NCBI RefSeq assembly: GCF_000298315.2
Contig: NZ_AEYE02000005.1
Coordinates: forward strand, 62,001 to 126,000
DNA length: 64,000 nucleotides
Reading direction: 5' to 3'
DNA from: Rhizobium grahamii CCGE 502
GTDB taxonomy: Bacteria; Pseudomonadota; Alphaproteobacteria; Rhizobiales; Rhizobiaceae
Shown here: piece by piece, positions 37,144-45,035 of the stretch
How positions within the stretch are numbered: the stretch's first letter is position 1
How the letters are laid out: each line of letters begins with the position of its first letter
The notes under the pieces: model-generated
Seen by the model: the letters and a program-made list of their open reading frames with translations, nothing else
What the model was told of the DNA's origin: nothing
The model's database searches: none
Translations under genes and position numbers: made by a program

Positions 37144-37401
37144 TTATGCGCCGTCCAGCGGCTCCACGCCCTGTGGCTTCCCAGCGCGGTCGAGACGGAT
37201 CTTTTCGATGCGGTTTTCGGCGGCCGAAAGCAGCGTTTCACAATGCTTCTTCAGCGCTTCGCCGCGCTCGTAGATCTCGATCGATTCATCCAGCGCCACG
37301 TCGCCGCGTTCCAGGCGGGCGACGATGCTTTCGAGTTCTGCCACGGCCTTCTCGAAAGAAAGACCGGAAACCTCCGGCTTGGCGCTGTCAGTCATACTCA
37401 A
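37144..37401 (-). CDS. xseB: Exodeoxyribonuclease VII small subunit
   Basis: An 85-residue protein with the compact two-helix fold signature of Xse[21 protein letters not shown], then [19 protein letters not shown]. XseB partners with XseA to degrade single-stranded DNA; several small subunits bind each large one. The start overlaps the stop of the upstream deacetylase-family gene by four bases, so both are translated from one mRNA. xseA is not in the window. Confidence 0.93.
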   Translation of the reverse strand: MSMTDSAKPEVSGLSFEKAVAELESIVARLERGDVALDESIEIYERGEALKKHCETLLSAAENRIEKIRLDRAGKPQGVEPLDGA

Positions 37402-38333
37402 CCCTTCATCATTCTTAGAATATGCAGGCCGGCCGATTCGGCGAGGCCTTCGAGATCATAGCCGCCTTCCAGAAGGCTGACGACCCGGTTTCCGGCACTT
37501 TTGTCGGCCACCTCGAGCAGACGCCCGGTCGCCCAGTCGAAATCCTCGCCGACGAGGTTGATCTGCGCCAGCGGATCGCGGTGATGCGCATCGAAGCCCG
37601 CGGAGATGATAATCAGGTCGGGCCGGAAATCTGAAAGCGCCGGAAGCACCCGCGATTTGAACGCCTCGCGGAAGTGATCGCTGCCGACATTCGGCGACAG
37701 CGGCGCATTGACGATGGTGCCGTGCTTGCCGTTCTCGTCCTTTGCACCGGTGCCGGGATAGAGCGGCATCTGGTGCGTCGAGCAGAAGAGAACCGATGGA
37801 TCGTCCCAGAAGATGTCCTGCGTGCCGTTGCCGTGGTGCACGTCCCAGTCGACGATCGCCACGCGCTCCGCGCCGTGCGCCTTCTGGGCATGGCGGGCGG
37901 CGATCGCAGCATTGTTGAAGAAGCAGAAGCCCATCGCCGTCGATTTTTCGGCATGGTGGCCGGGTGGGCGGGCCGCGACGAAGACGTTGTCGGCCTTGCC
38001 GGTAAAGACGTCATCGACCGCGGCCATCGCGCCGCCGATCCCGGTCAGCGCCGCCTCGAAGCTCTTTCGGCTGGCATAGGTATCGGCCTCCAGCTGATTG
38101 ATCTCGCCATCCTCTTCCGGCACTTGGCGCAGCACTGCCAACAGGTGCTCTTCGGGATGGGCGAGCAGAACGGCTTCCTCGGCGGCCTGCGGTGCGCGCT
38201 TGCGGTCAAGCCCCGCGAAGTTCGGATGCTCGAGCGCCACGTTGATCGCCCGCAGGCGGTCGGACCGCTCGGGGTGGCCGGCGGGCGTCACGTGTTCCAG
38301 GAAGATCGGGTGCTCGTAAAGGCGGGTGGTCAT
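37398..38333 (-). CDS. Histone deacetylase family protein
   Basis: A 311-residue class II-type deacetylase homologue. The active-site loop is [29 protein letters not shown] near residue 125, given here only as a region: paired histidines followed by GFCFFNN. The zinc ligands are in [12 protein letters not shown] and later in [12 protein letters not shown]. Bacterial members include acetoin-utilisation and acetylpolyamine amidohydrolases; the substrate is unknown here. It overlaps xseB by four bases. This pairing is common near dxs in rhizobia. Confidence 0.92.
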   Translation of the reverse strand: MTTRLYEHPIFLEHVTPAGHPERSDRLRAINVALEHPNFAGLDRKRAPQAAEEAVLLAHPEEHLLAVLRQVPEEDGEINQLEADTYASRKSFEAALTGIGGAMAAVDDVFTGKADNVFVAARPPGHHAEKSTAMGFCFFNNAAIAARHAQKAHGAERVAIVDWDVHHGNGTQDIFWDDPSVLFCSTHQMPLYPGTGAKDENGKHGTIVNAPLSPNVGSDHFREAFKSRVLPALSDFRPDLIIISAGFDAHHRDPLAQINLVGEDFDWATGRLLEVADKSAGNRVVSLLEGGYDLEGLAESAGLHILRMMKG

Positions 38334-38493
38334 GGGATCACTCTATCTATCCGTCCCGTCATGATCCACAGCAGATGGGGTTCAAGCCGGCGATTTCAAC
38401 AAGCGCATGGGACGATCGCCTCATCGGTCCTCCGTTTACTTCGGACGGGCTCACGGCTAGTGTTTACGAAGGGGAAATTTGGTAGAAAGATCA

Positions 38494-38889
38494 ATGACCG
38501 AGGTCACGCGCACCGTTGAGATGAATGTGCCGTTCCGCGACGTCGACATGAACGGCCAGGTATTTTTGGGTTCCTACATTTCCTATGCCGAGTCCGTGCT
38601 GGCGACCTTCTGGTCGTCGCGGCCTCAGCTTGAGAGCGAACCACTTTACATTGCCAGCAAGGTGACCTGCATCCTCCATCGGCCGCTGCATTACGATGAG
38701 CGGGTCGTGTTCACCGCCTCGGTCGACAAGATCGGTGTGCGTTCGGTCGGCTTCATCATCGCAGCCGATACCGGCGGTGAGCGCGCCGCCGAAGTCGAAA
38801 TCATCTGGCAGGCGCGCTCACGCCAAGATCGGTCGCCGGTCGCGCTTCCGGAAGACACGCGCGACTGGCTTTATGGTTTCGTCGACTAG
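38494..38889 (+). CDS. Hot-dog fold acyl-CoA thioesterase family protein
   Basis: A 131-residue thioesterase of the 4-hydroxybenzoyl-CoA type. The active-site region is VPFRDVDMNGQVFLGSYISY, with the aspartate before the N-G turn. The core strands ILHRPLHYDERVVFTASV and SVGFIIAAD complete the hot-dog fold. The usual histidine of FRDTDxxGHVNN is replaced by Gln (DMNGQV), so activity needs testing. I chose the ATG at 38494 over a TTG at 38479. Its TAG stop shares the palindrome CTAG with the stop of the convergent bioY. Confidence 0.8.
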   Translation: MTEVTRTVEMNVPFRDVDMNGQVFLGSYISYAESVLATFWSSRPQLESEPLYIASKVTCILHRPLHYDERVVFTASVDKIGVRSVGFIIAADTGGERAAEVEIIWQARSRQDRSPVALPEDTRDWLYGFVD

Positions 38890-39449
38890 CTACGCACTGG
38901 CAGGAGGGGATAGCCGACCATGACGGCACGGCCGACGAGTGCTGCAACGAACGCCTTGACGACGTCGCCGGGGATAAAAGCCATCGAACCCAAAAACGCC
39001 TTGGAAAGGCCAAGCTGGGCGGCGAACGCCAGATAGACGATGCCGCAGGCGTAGAGGACCACGATGCCGCCGATCATCGCTGCGAGGAAGAAACCGACGG
39101 TCTGCACCAGCGCCGATTGCTCTGACTTGACCAGTCGCTCGCTGAGATAACCGGTGACGAAAGCGGCGAGCACCCAGCCGATCAGGAAGCCGGTGGTCGG
39201 TGCGGCGAAAGCAGCAAGCCCGCCGCGGCCACCGGAAAGCACCGGAAGGCCGATTGCGACAAGCACGAGGACGATCAGGACGGCAATGGTGCCTCGGCGC
39301 GCGCCGAGCACGACACCGGCCATCATGACTCCCAACGACTGCGCCGTGATCGGCACCGGAATGAAGCCGAGCGTGATCGGCGGCAGAATGCCGAGTGCGA
39401 CGATGATAGCCGCGAAGAGGGCGGAGAGAACGAGGTCGCGAGTGCTCAT
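38886..39449 (-). CDS. bioY: Biotin transporter BioY (ECF S component)
   Basis: A 187-residue membrane protein with six hydrophobic helices. It carries BioY signatures: PITLGFIPVPITAQSLGVMM near residue 23, GLPVLSGGRGG near residue 67, the helix with TTGFLIGWVLAA, and a C-terminal FIPGDVVKAFVAALVG. It binds biotin as the substrate-specific part of an energy-coupling-factor importer. bioN and bioM lie just upstream on the same strand, so a complete BioMNY importer is encoded. Confidence 0.95.
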   Translation of the reverse strand: MSTRDLVLSALFAAIIVALGILPPITLGFIPVPITAQSLGVMMAGVVLGARRGTIAVLIVLVLVAIGLPVLSGGRGGLAAFAAPTTGFLIGWVLAAFVTGYLSERLVKSEQSALVQTVGFFLAAMIGGIVVLYACGIVYLAFAAQLGLSKAFLGSMAFIPGDVVKAFVAALVGRAVMVGYPLLPVRS

Positions 39450-39472
39450 GCGGGGCTCCTGTTAGCGAGTTC

Positions 39473-40081
39473 TCAATTGACATGCCGCCGAACGCCGCGC
39501 GCGTCAATTGCCGCCGCAATGTTATCCGCATCCCTCAGCGTCAGAATGATCAGCGGTACGAGCACGGTTGTTGGCCGCACCTTGATGCCACGCGCCGCGT
39601 GAGCCTCGCGGATGGCGCGATAACGATCGAGGATCTCGGGAACGAAGCGGACAACGAGCCCGACGGCGAGGCCGACATCGTCGGCCCGGAGAAGTCCGAG
39701 GCGCTCGAGCGGCCGGGCAAGCAGGGTAATTTCGTCGATGAATTGCGCAATCGTCGTCGTTGCCGTCACGGCAGTGGCAAAAAGCATCAACGCCGTCAGA
39801 CGCAGCAGGGCAACGATCGCGACATGCCAGGGATTGAAGGCAAGGCTGAACAAGGCAACGATGAGGATCGTCAGGAAGATCGGCTTCAGCCGCGCGAGCG
39901 CCGATCGTGGCGGAAGGCCGATGCTGAAGTAGACCGCGGCCGCCGCCAGCACGGCCAGGGCAAGCAACATCAGGTTCGCCGTAAGGAAGAGCATGACGCC
40001 GAGGGCCGCAAGTACAAGCAGCTTGGCGCGGGCCGAAACCCGATGCATGCCGCTGTTGCCTTCGACGAAAAGCGACTTCAT
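39473..40081 (-). CDS. bioN: Biotin ECF transporter transmembrane protein BioN
   Basis: A 202-residue EcfT-type membrane protein. Five or so hydrophobic segments precede the cytoplasmic helix that couples to the ATPase, with the EcfT motif ARG in AHAARGIKVRP near residue 165. It is short, as BioN proteins are. The start overlaps the bioM stop by four bases; bioY follows after 23 bases. Its role is to link ATP hydrolysis by BioM to movement of BioY. Confidence 0.93.
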   Translation of the reverse strand: MKSLFVEGNSGMHRVSARAKLLVLAALGVMLFLTANLMLLALAVLAAAAVYFSIGLPPRSALARLKPIFLTILIVALFSLAFNPWHVAIVALLRLTALMLFATAVTATTTIAQFIDEITLLARPLERLGLLRADDVGLAVGLVVRFVPEILDRYRAIREAHAARGIKVRPTTVLVPLIILTLRDADNIAAAIDARGVRRHVN

Positions 40082-40755
40082 CGGCTCGCGATCTCCCTGT
40101 AGCGGCGGATCGCTTCGCCGGCCTGCGCATCAGCGACGAGATTGCCTTCGTGGAAAACCAGCACACGCTCGTAGCCGGTGAGCAACTCGAGATCATGGCT
40201 GATGACGATCGCGCTCTCGGGAAGGCCATCCACCAACCCGTGTACGAGACCGCGATTCTTTAGGTCCAACTGGTTGGTCGGCTCGTCCAGAATGAGAATG
40301 TCTGGACCTGTCGCGAGCACAGAGCAGAGAGCTGCGAGTTGGAGTTCCCCGCCCGAAAGCTCGTGCGCCCGGCGGTCAGCGAGATGAGCGGCGCTGAAGC
40401 GCTGCAGGACCGCTTCCACCTTCGACGCGATCTCCGCCGGTTTGTAGCCGCGGCTCTTCAGGCCGAAGGCGATATCGTCGCGTACAACCGGCAGGATGAT
40501 CTGGTTTTGTGGTGACTGGAAGATGAAGCCGACATCGGTGAGGACGGCCTTGGCGTCGGCCGTATCGCGACCGTTGACGATCACACGCCCGACACTCGGC
40601 TTTGTCAGGCCATTGATCAGGCGCGCAAAGGTCGTCTTGCCCGAGCCGTTGAGGCCGATGATGCCGATGCGCTTTTCTGTGAGCTGCAGCGTCACCGGCG
40701 CCAGCGCGACGCGCGCACCATAGCTGACCCCTGCGCCTTCGAAACGGATATCCAC
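40078..40755 (-). CDS. bioM: Biotin ECF transporter ATPase BioM
   Basis: A 225-residue ABC ATPase. Walker A is GLNGSGKTTFARL near residue 35, the Q-loop lies in VGFIFQSPQNQI, the signature is HELSGGELQLAALC, Walker B is ILILDEPTNQLDL, and the switch histidine is in VISHDLELL. Together with BioN and BioY it makes the biotin importer. I chose the GTG at 40755, which fits homologues; a frame to 40824 adds an unrelated N-terminus. A possible BioR half-site lies 25-35 bases upstream. Confidence 0.92.
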   Translation of the reverse strand: MDIRFEGAGVSYGARVALAPVTLQLTEKRIGIIGLNGSGKTTFARLINGLTKPSVGRVIVNGRDTADAKAVLTDVGFIFQSPQNQIILPVVRDDIAFGLKSRGYKPAEIASKVEAVLQRFSAAHLADRRAHELSGGELQLAALCSVLATGPDILILDEPTNQLDLKNRGLVHGLVDGLPESAIVISHDLELLTGYERVLVFHEGNLVADAQAGEAIRRYREIASR

Positions 40756-40779
40756 CTGGTCCCTCGTGAATTGAGAGGC

Positions 40780-40790
40780 CGTTCTATAAC
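40780..40790 (-). promoter_or_regulatory. Weak candidate BioR operator upstream of bioM
   Basis: The minus strand reads TTATAGAAC, matching seven of ten positions of the BioR box I recall (TTATAGATAA). One half-site is good and the other poor. BioR controls biotin genes in many Hyphomicrobiales. Confidence 0.3.
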
Positions 40791-40903
40791 GAATTTCGAG
40801 CTTTGAAAGCTCAAAATCTCGCAATGAATGCCGGCCGCTCCTACTTGATGGTCGTGCCGACTTACCGGGTAGCTAGGAACATTTTCCGTTCTATGATGTG
40901 CAC

Positions 40904-42094
40904 ATGACGAATCTCATTTCGAATTCCGATGCCCGCCGCATATTCCTCGCCAAGCAGGGCCTGAGCGCGCCGCCGAACAAGGCGCTGACGAAGGCCGGCC
41001 TGCTGGAGCTCATCCACGAACTCGGCTTCGTGCAGGTGGACAGCATCCAGACGGTCGAGCGGGCCCATCACCAGATTCTCTTTTCCCGCAACCAGACCTA
41101 CAAGCGCGAGCACCTGACGTCGCTACTGGAGAAGGAAGGCTCGTTGTTCGAGCATTGGACGCATGATGCCTCGATCCTGCCCAGCGCCTTCTTCCGATAC
41201 TGGAAACACAAGTTTCGCCATGAGGAAGAGGTGATCGGCGAGCGTTGGCGAAAATGGCAAGGGGAGGGGTTCGAGCACGCCTTCGACGAGACATTTGAAC
41301 GCGTCACGCGCGATGGCGCCATCATGGCACGCGAGATCAAGGCGGACGGGCACGTTTCCGGCGGTTGGTGGAACTGGCACCCCAACAAGACGGCGCTGGA
41401 ATATTTCTGGCGCACCGGCAAGTTCGCCATCGCCGGACGCTCCAACTTTCAGAAGATCTACGATCTCGTCGAACGCGTCATTCCCGCCGAGTTTCACGAG
41501 CCGGAGGTCAGTTACGAGGAGTTCGTCGACTGGGCCTGCCGCAGCGCGCTGACCCGCCTTGGCTTTGCCACGCATGGCGAGATCGCCGCCTTCTGGGATC
41601 TGCTGTCGCCGGACGAAGCCAAGGCTTGGGTCAACGCGCATCGCGACGAGTTGGCCGAGGTCCTGATCGAGCCGGCGCTCGGTGGAAAGCCGCGCCCTTC
41701 CTGGGCCTTCCCCGATCTGCTCACGAGCATTCAGGACTATCCCGACGCGCCGCCGCGCGTGCGCGTGCTCAGCCCCTTCGATCCGATGATCCGCGATCGC
41801 AACCGCACCGAGCGGCTCTTCGGCTTCTTCTATCGCATCGAGGTTTTCGTGCCTGAGCCGAAGCGGGAATACGGTTATTATGTCTTCCCGTTGCTCGAAG
41901 GCGACAAGCTGATCGGCCGCATCGACATGAAGGCCGATCGCAAAGGCGGAAGCCTCGACGTCAAGCGTCTGTGGCTGGAACCGGGAGTACGCTCGTCGGC
42001 CGGGCGGATCGAAAAGCTGCTCGCCGAACTTGACCGACTGGCCAAATTCACCGGCGTTGGACAGGTCGTTCTAATGGATGGTTGGCAAGGCTGA
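40904..42094 (+). CDS. YcaQ-family DNA glycosylase-like winged-helix protein
   Basis: A 396-residue protein of the HTH_42/YcaQ family. The catalytic Q-x-D motif is present in GFVQVDSIQTVERAHH near residue 42. Further family blocks are FEHWTHDASILP, the WW in GGWWNWHPNKTALEYFWR, and PFDPMIRDRNRTERLFGF. YcaQ in E. coli unhooks DNA interstrand cross-links and removes N7-alkylguanine. Relatives in Streptomyces give self-resistance to alkylating toxins, but no toxin genes are nearby. The ATG at 40904 has no clear ribosome binding site; a GTG at 40898 is two codons earlier. Confidence 0.87.
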   Translation: MTNLISNSDARRIFLAKQGLSAPPNKALTKAGLLELIHELGFVQVDSIQTVERAHHQILFSRNQTYKREHLTSLLEKEGSLFEHWTHDASILPSAFFRYWKHKFRHEEEVIGERWRKWQGEGFEHAFDETFERVTRDGAIMAREIKADGHVSGGWWNWHPNKTALEYFWRTGKFAIAGRSNFQKIYDLVERVIPAEFHEPEVSYEEFVDWACRSALTRLGFATHGEIAAFWDLLSPDEAKAWVNAHRDELAEVLIEPALGGKPRPSWAFPDLLTSIQDYPDAPPRVRVLSPFDPMIRDRNRTERLFGFFYRIEVFVPEPKREYGYYVFPLLEGDKLIGRIDMKADRKGGSLDVKRLWLEPGVRSSAGRIEKLLAELDRLAKFTGVGQVVLMDGWQG

Positions 42095-42121
42095 ACGGCG
42101 CTCGTCGATACTCGATATTTT

Positions 42122-42133
42122 ATGAAATTTCAT
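42122..42133. promoter_or_regulatory. Perfect 12-base palindrome upstream of the KTSC gene
   Basis: ATGAAATTTCAT is its own reverse complement and lies 84 bases before the KTSC start, in an A/T-rich promoter-like region. It could be an operator, though short A/T-rich palindromes also arise by chance. Confidence 0.3.
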
Positions 42134-42217
42134 CGCAATTACAAAGAATTAATATTGATGCTGGCTTTACCATACTTGTCTTGAACTCTTTAAGAGCCGC
42201 CTGCGTAGGTTGGCTGC

Positions 42218-42562
42218 ATGAAAACACGAGCCATCAAATTCGCCGCATTGGCGGCACTGAACAGCCTTCGCCGTGAAGTGAGGGCCTTGCTGCGCAAGCG
42301 GCGCGATGCGCGCGCCGCCACGATCATCACACGCGCCGGACGGCTGGCGAAGATGGAGCCGTTGGCGGTGAAATCGACGCTGATCGATGCGGTCTATTTC
42401 AGCCAGGAGGATGGCCGGCTTCGTGTCTGCCTGAGCAATGGCGAAGAGCGGCAGTTCGAGGGCGTGGCGGAATCAGAGGTGATCGCCATGGTCACCTCCC
42501 AATCGCCGGGAAAATATTATATCGAAAACGTCAGGGGCCGCTTCAAGCGCATCGCCGCTTGA
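42218..42562 (+). CDS. KTSC domain protein, 114 aa
   Basis: The N-terminal 45 residues are a basic amphipathic helix region (LRREVRALLRKRRDARAA). The C-terminal half (about 55-112) matches the KTSC domain: STLIDAVYFSQEDGRLRVCL, NGEERQFEGVAESEVIAM, then SPGKYYIENVRGRFKR. KTSC domains occur alone or fused to nucleic-acid-related proteins and lack a firm function. No partner gene is evident; the gene is flanked by ycaQ and the convergent ribB. A 12-base palindrome lies at 42122-42133 upstream. Confidence 0.75.
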   Translation: MKTRAIKFAALAALNSLRREVRALLRKRRDARAATIITRAGRLAKMEPLAVKSTLIDAVYFSQEDGRLRVCLSNGEERQFEGVAESEVIAMVTSQSPGKYYIENVRGRFKRIAA

Positions 42563-42661
42563 GCGTGAAGCAGGCGGTGCCGACTGGGTCGACGCCGAGC
42601 TGCAACGCCTGGCGTAGCTCTCAGGCGTCGAGAACGTCGCCGATCTCGGCGGATGGCTGGC

Positions 42662-43765
42662 TTAGTAGATCTCGGTCTTCGAAATCTTGATGCCGAAGCC
42701 TTCGAGGCCGACGTAGTGGCGCTCGCGGCTTGTCAGCAACCGGATCGATGAGACGCCGAGATCCTTGAGGATTTGCGCGCCGAGACCGATCTCCAGCCAC
42801 TCGCTGTCGCGGACCTGGGCCTCTGCATGTGCCTCTCGGCCTTGGCTGCGCGCTTTGCGACCGCTGTCATGGTGGCCAACTCCGACGGAGCCTTCGCGCA
42901 GGTAGACGATGATGCCTCGGCCTTCCTCGGTAATCTTCTTCATGTAGTGGTCAACAGGCCGGCGTTTTCCGAACAGGTCGTCGGCGACATTCTCCGGATG
43001 CAGACGAACCGGAATGTCGATACCGTCGCGGATGTCGCCGAAAACGACGGCGAGGTGCTGCATCGTATCCCAAGGGAGCGAATAGGTGTGTGCCTTGGCC
43101 TTGCCGAAGGGCGTTTCGATGTCGAAGCTCTGACCGAGCTCGATCAGCGTCTCCTTGCGTTGGCGGTAGGCGATCAGGTCGGCAACCGACACCAGCTTGA
43201 GGCCGTGCGTCTCCGCGAATTCGACGACCTGTGGACCACGCGTGACGGTGCCGTCGTCGTTGACGAGTTCGCAGATGACGCCGATCGGCGGAAGGCCGGC
43301 GAGCTTGCAGAGATCAACAGCGGCTTCCGTATGGCCGGAACGCATCAGTACGCCGCCCTCACGCGCGACGAGCGGGAAGATGTGGCCCGGACGCACGAAG
43401 TCCGCAGCGCCGACATTGGGGTTGGCGAGATTGCGCACGGTAAGCGTCCGGTCATCGGCCGAAATGCCTGTCGTCGTGCCATGCTTGAAGTCTACCGAAA
43501 CGGTGAAGGCTGTCGTGTGCGCCGAGTCGTTTTCGGCAACCATCGCATTGAGGTTGAGCCGACGAGCTTCCTCCTTCGGCATCGGCGTGCAGACGATGCC
43601 GGAGGTGTGACGGACGATGAACGCCATCTTCTCCGCTGTACAGTGAACGGCCGCAACGATCAGGTCGCCTTCGTTCTCGCGGTCGTTGTCATCCATCACC
43701 ACGACGATTTCGCCGGCCTCGAAGGCCCTGATAGCATCGACGACGCGCTTCTGATCGTAAGGCAT
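42662..43765 (-). CDS. ribB: 3,4-dihydroxy-2-butanone-4-phosphate synthase with degenerate RibA domain
   Basis: A 367-residue protein. The N-terminal domain (1-205) is an intact RibB: VVMDDNDRENEGDLIVAA, HTSGIVCTPM, RPGHIFPLVAREGGVLMRSGHTEAAVD. It makes dihydroxybutanone phosphate for riboflavin. The C-terminal domain (about 210-367) has the GTP cyclohydrolase II fold but lacks its zinc cysteines. Where RibA has HSECLTGD and a CDCG pair, this protein has VRLHPENVADDLFGKRR. The active-site region GRGIIVYLREGSVG is also altered. GTP cyclohydrolase activity is therefore unlikely. It lies 11 bases after aroC on the same strand. Confidence 0.93.
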   Translation of the reverse strand: MPYDQKRVVDAIRAFEAGEIVVVMDDNDRENEGDLIVAAVHCTAEKMAFIVRHTSGIVCTPMPKEEARRLNLNAMVAENDSAHTTAFTVSVDFKHGTTTGISADDRTLTVRNLANPNVGAADFVRPGHIFPLVAREGGVLMRSGHTEAAVDLCKLAGLPPIGVICELVNDDGTVTRGPQVVEFAETHGLKLVSVADLIAYRQRKETLIELGQSFDIETPFGKAKAHTYSLPWDTMQHLAVVFGDIRDGIDIPVRLHPENVADDLFGKRRPVDHYMKKITEEGRGIIVYLREGSVGVGHHDSGRKARSQGREAHAEAQVRDSEWLEIGLGAQILKDLGVSSIRLLTSRERHYVGLEGFGIKISKTEIY

Positions 43766-43776
43766 ATCTGTATTTC

Positions 43777-44874
43777 CTATTTCAGCCGGCCGGTCTGGCC
43801 GCGGTCACGGAGGTAATGGTCGGCGATGGCGCAGGCGACCATCGCCTCGCCGATCGGCACGGCGCGGATGCCGACGCACGGATCATGCCGTCCCTTGGTG
43901 CGGATATCGACATTCTTGCCGTCGGCATCGATGGATTGACGCTCGGTCAGGATCGACGAGGTCGGCTTGATGGCGAAGCGCGCGATAACCGGCTGGCCGG
44001 TCGAGATGCCGCCAAGGATGCCGCCGGCCTTGTTCGACAAGAACAAGGGCTTGCCGTCATTGCCCATGCGCATTTCGTCGGCGTTTTCCTCGCCGGTGAT
44101 CTCGGCGGCTTCGAAGCCGTTCCCGATCTCGACGCCTTTGACGGCGTTGATCGACATCAGCAGCGAGGCGATGTCCTGGTCGAGCTTGCCATAGATCGGG
44201 GCGCCGAGACCTGCCGGCACGCCTTCGGCCACGACCTCGACGACGGCACCGATCGATGAGCCGTTCTTGCGGATGCCATCGAGATATTCTTCCCAGACGG
44301 GTACGATCGCGGCATCAGGCGCGAAGAACGGATTCTGGTCGACCTGATCCCAATCCCAGTTCTGGCGGTTGATCTTGTGCTTGCCGATCTGCACCAACGC
44401 GCCGCGCACCTTGACGTCAGGCACGACAAGACGGGCGATGCCGCCCGCCGCCACGCGCGCCGCGGTTTCGCGGGCCGAGGAACGGCCGCCGCCGCGATAG
44501 TCGCGGATGCCGTATTTCACATCGTAGGTGTAGTCGGCATGGCCGGGCCGGTACTGCCGCGCAATCTCGCCGTAATCCTTGGAGCGCTGGTCGGTGTTCT
44601 CGATCATCATCGAGATCGGCGTGCCGGTCGAAATCATCGTCTCGCCGTCGGCGTCCAGCATGACCCCGGACAGCACCTTGACCAGATCGGCCTCGCGACG
44701 TTGCGTCACAAAGCGCGATTGGCCGGGCTTTCGCTTGTCGAGCCAGACCTGAATATCCTCGAGCTTGAAGCGCAGACCGGGAGGGCAGCCGTCGACGACG
44801 CAACCGAGCGCCGGGCCGTGGCTCTCGCCCCAGGTGGTTACGCGGAAGAGATGACCGAATGTATTGTGCGACAT
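43777..44874 (-). CDS. aroC: Chorismate synthase
   Basis: A 365-residue enzyme that forms chorismate from EPSP using reduced FMN. Signatures are [18 protein letters not shown] at the N-terminus, the RPGHADYTY block, [18 protein letters not shown], and the C-terminal [18 protein letters not shown]. The ATG at 44874 gives the family's usual MSHNTFG start; a start at 44892 is six codons earlier. ribB follows after 11 bases, so they are likely cotranscribed. Confidence 0.96.
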   Translation of the reverse strand: MSHNTFGHLFRVTTWGESHGPALGCVVDGCPPGLRFKLEDIQVWLDKRKPGQSRFVTQRREADLVKVLSGVMLDADGETMISTGTPISMMIENTDQRSKDYGEIARQYRPGHADYTYDVKYGIRDYRGGGRSSARETAARVAAGGIARLVVPDVKVRGALVQIGKHKINRQNWDWDQVDQNPFFAPDAAIVPVWEEYLDGIRKNGSSIGAVVEVVAEGVPAGLGAPIYGKLDQDIASLLMSINAVKGVEIGNGFEAAEITGEENADEMRMGNDGKPLFLSNKAGGILGGISTGQPVIARFAIKPTSSILTERQSIDADGKNVDIRTKGRHDPCVGIRAVPIGEAMVACAIADHYLRDRGQTGRLK

Positions 44875-45035
44875 GTGTCCCGACCGGATCACGCCAACCG
44901 GTCATCACCGGCGGCGTCCTTCATCTGAAAATGCGCGACACTCATAGGCCAAAAAAACGCGGCGGCAAAAGCCTTTCTTTGCTTGAAACGGCCAACGAAA
45001 GGAAATGGTGTTTCCGCGGATTGTAAACGATGGCC

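Noticed and set aside
42563-42661. A short frame after the KTSC gene that reads like a broken protein tail (ADWVDAELQRLA, stop, then LSGVENVADLGGWLA)
   Set aside because: It could be a gene remnant, but it is too short and lacks any identifiable parent.
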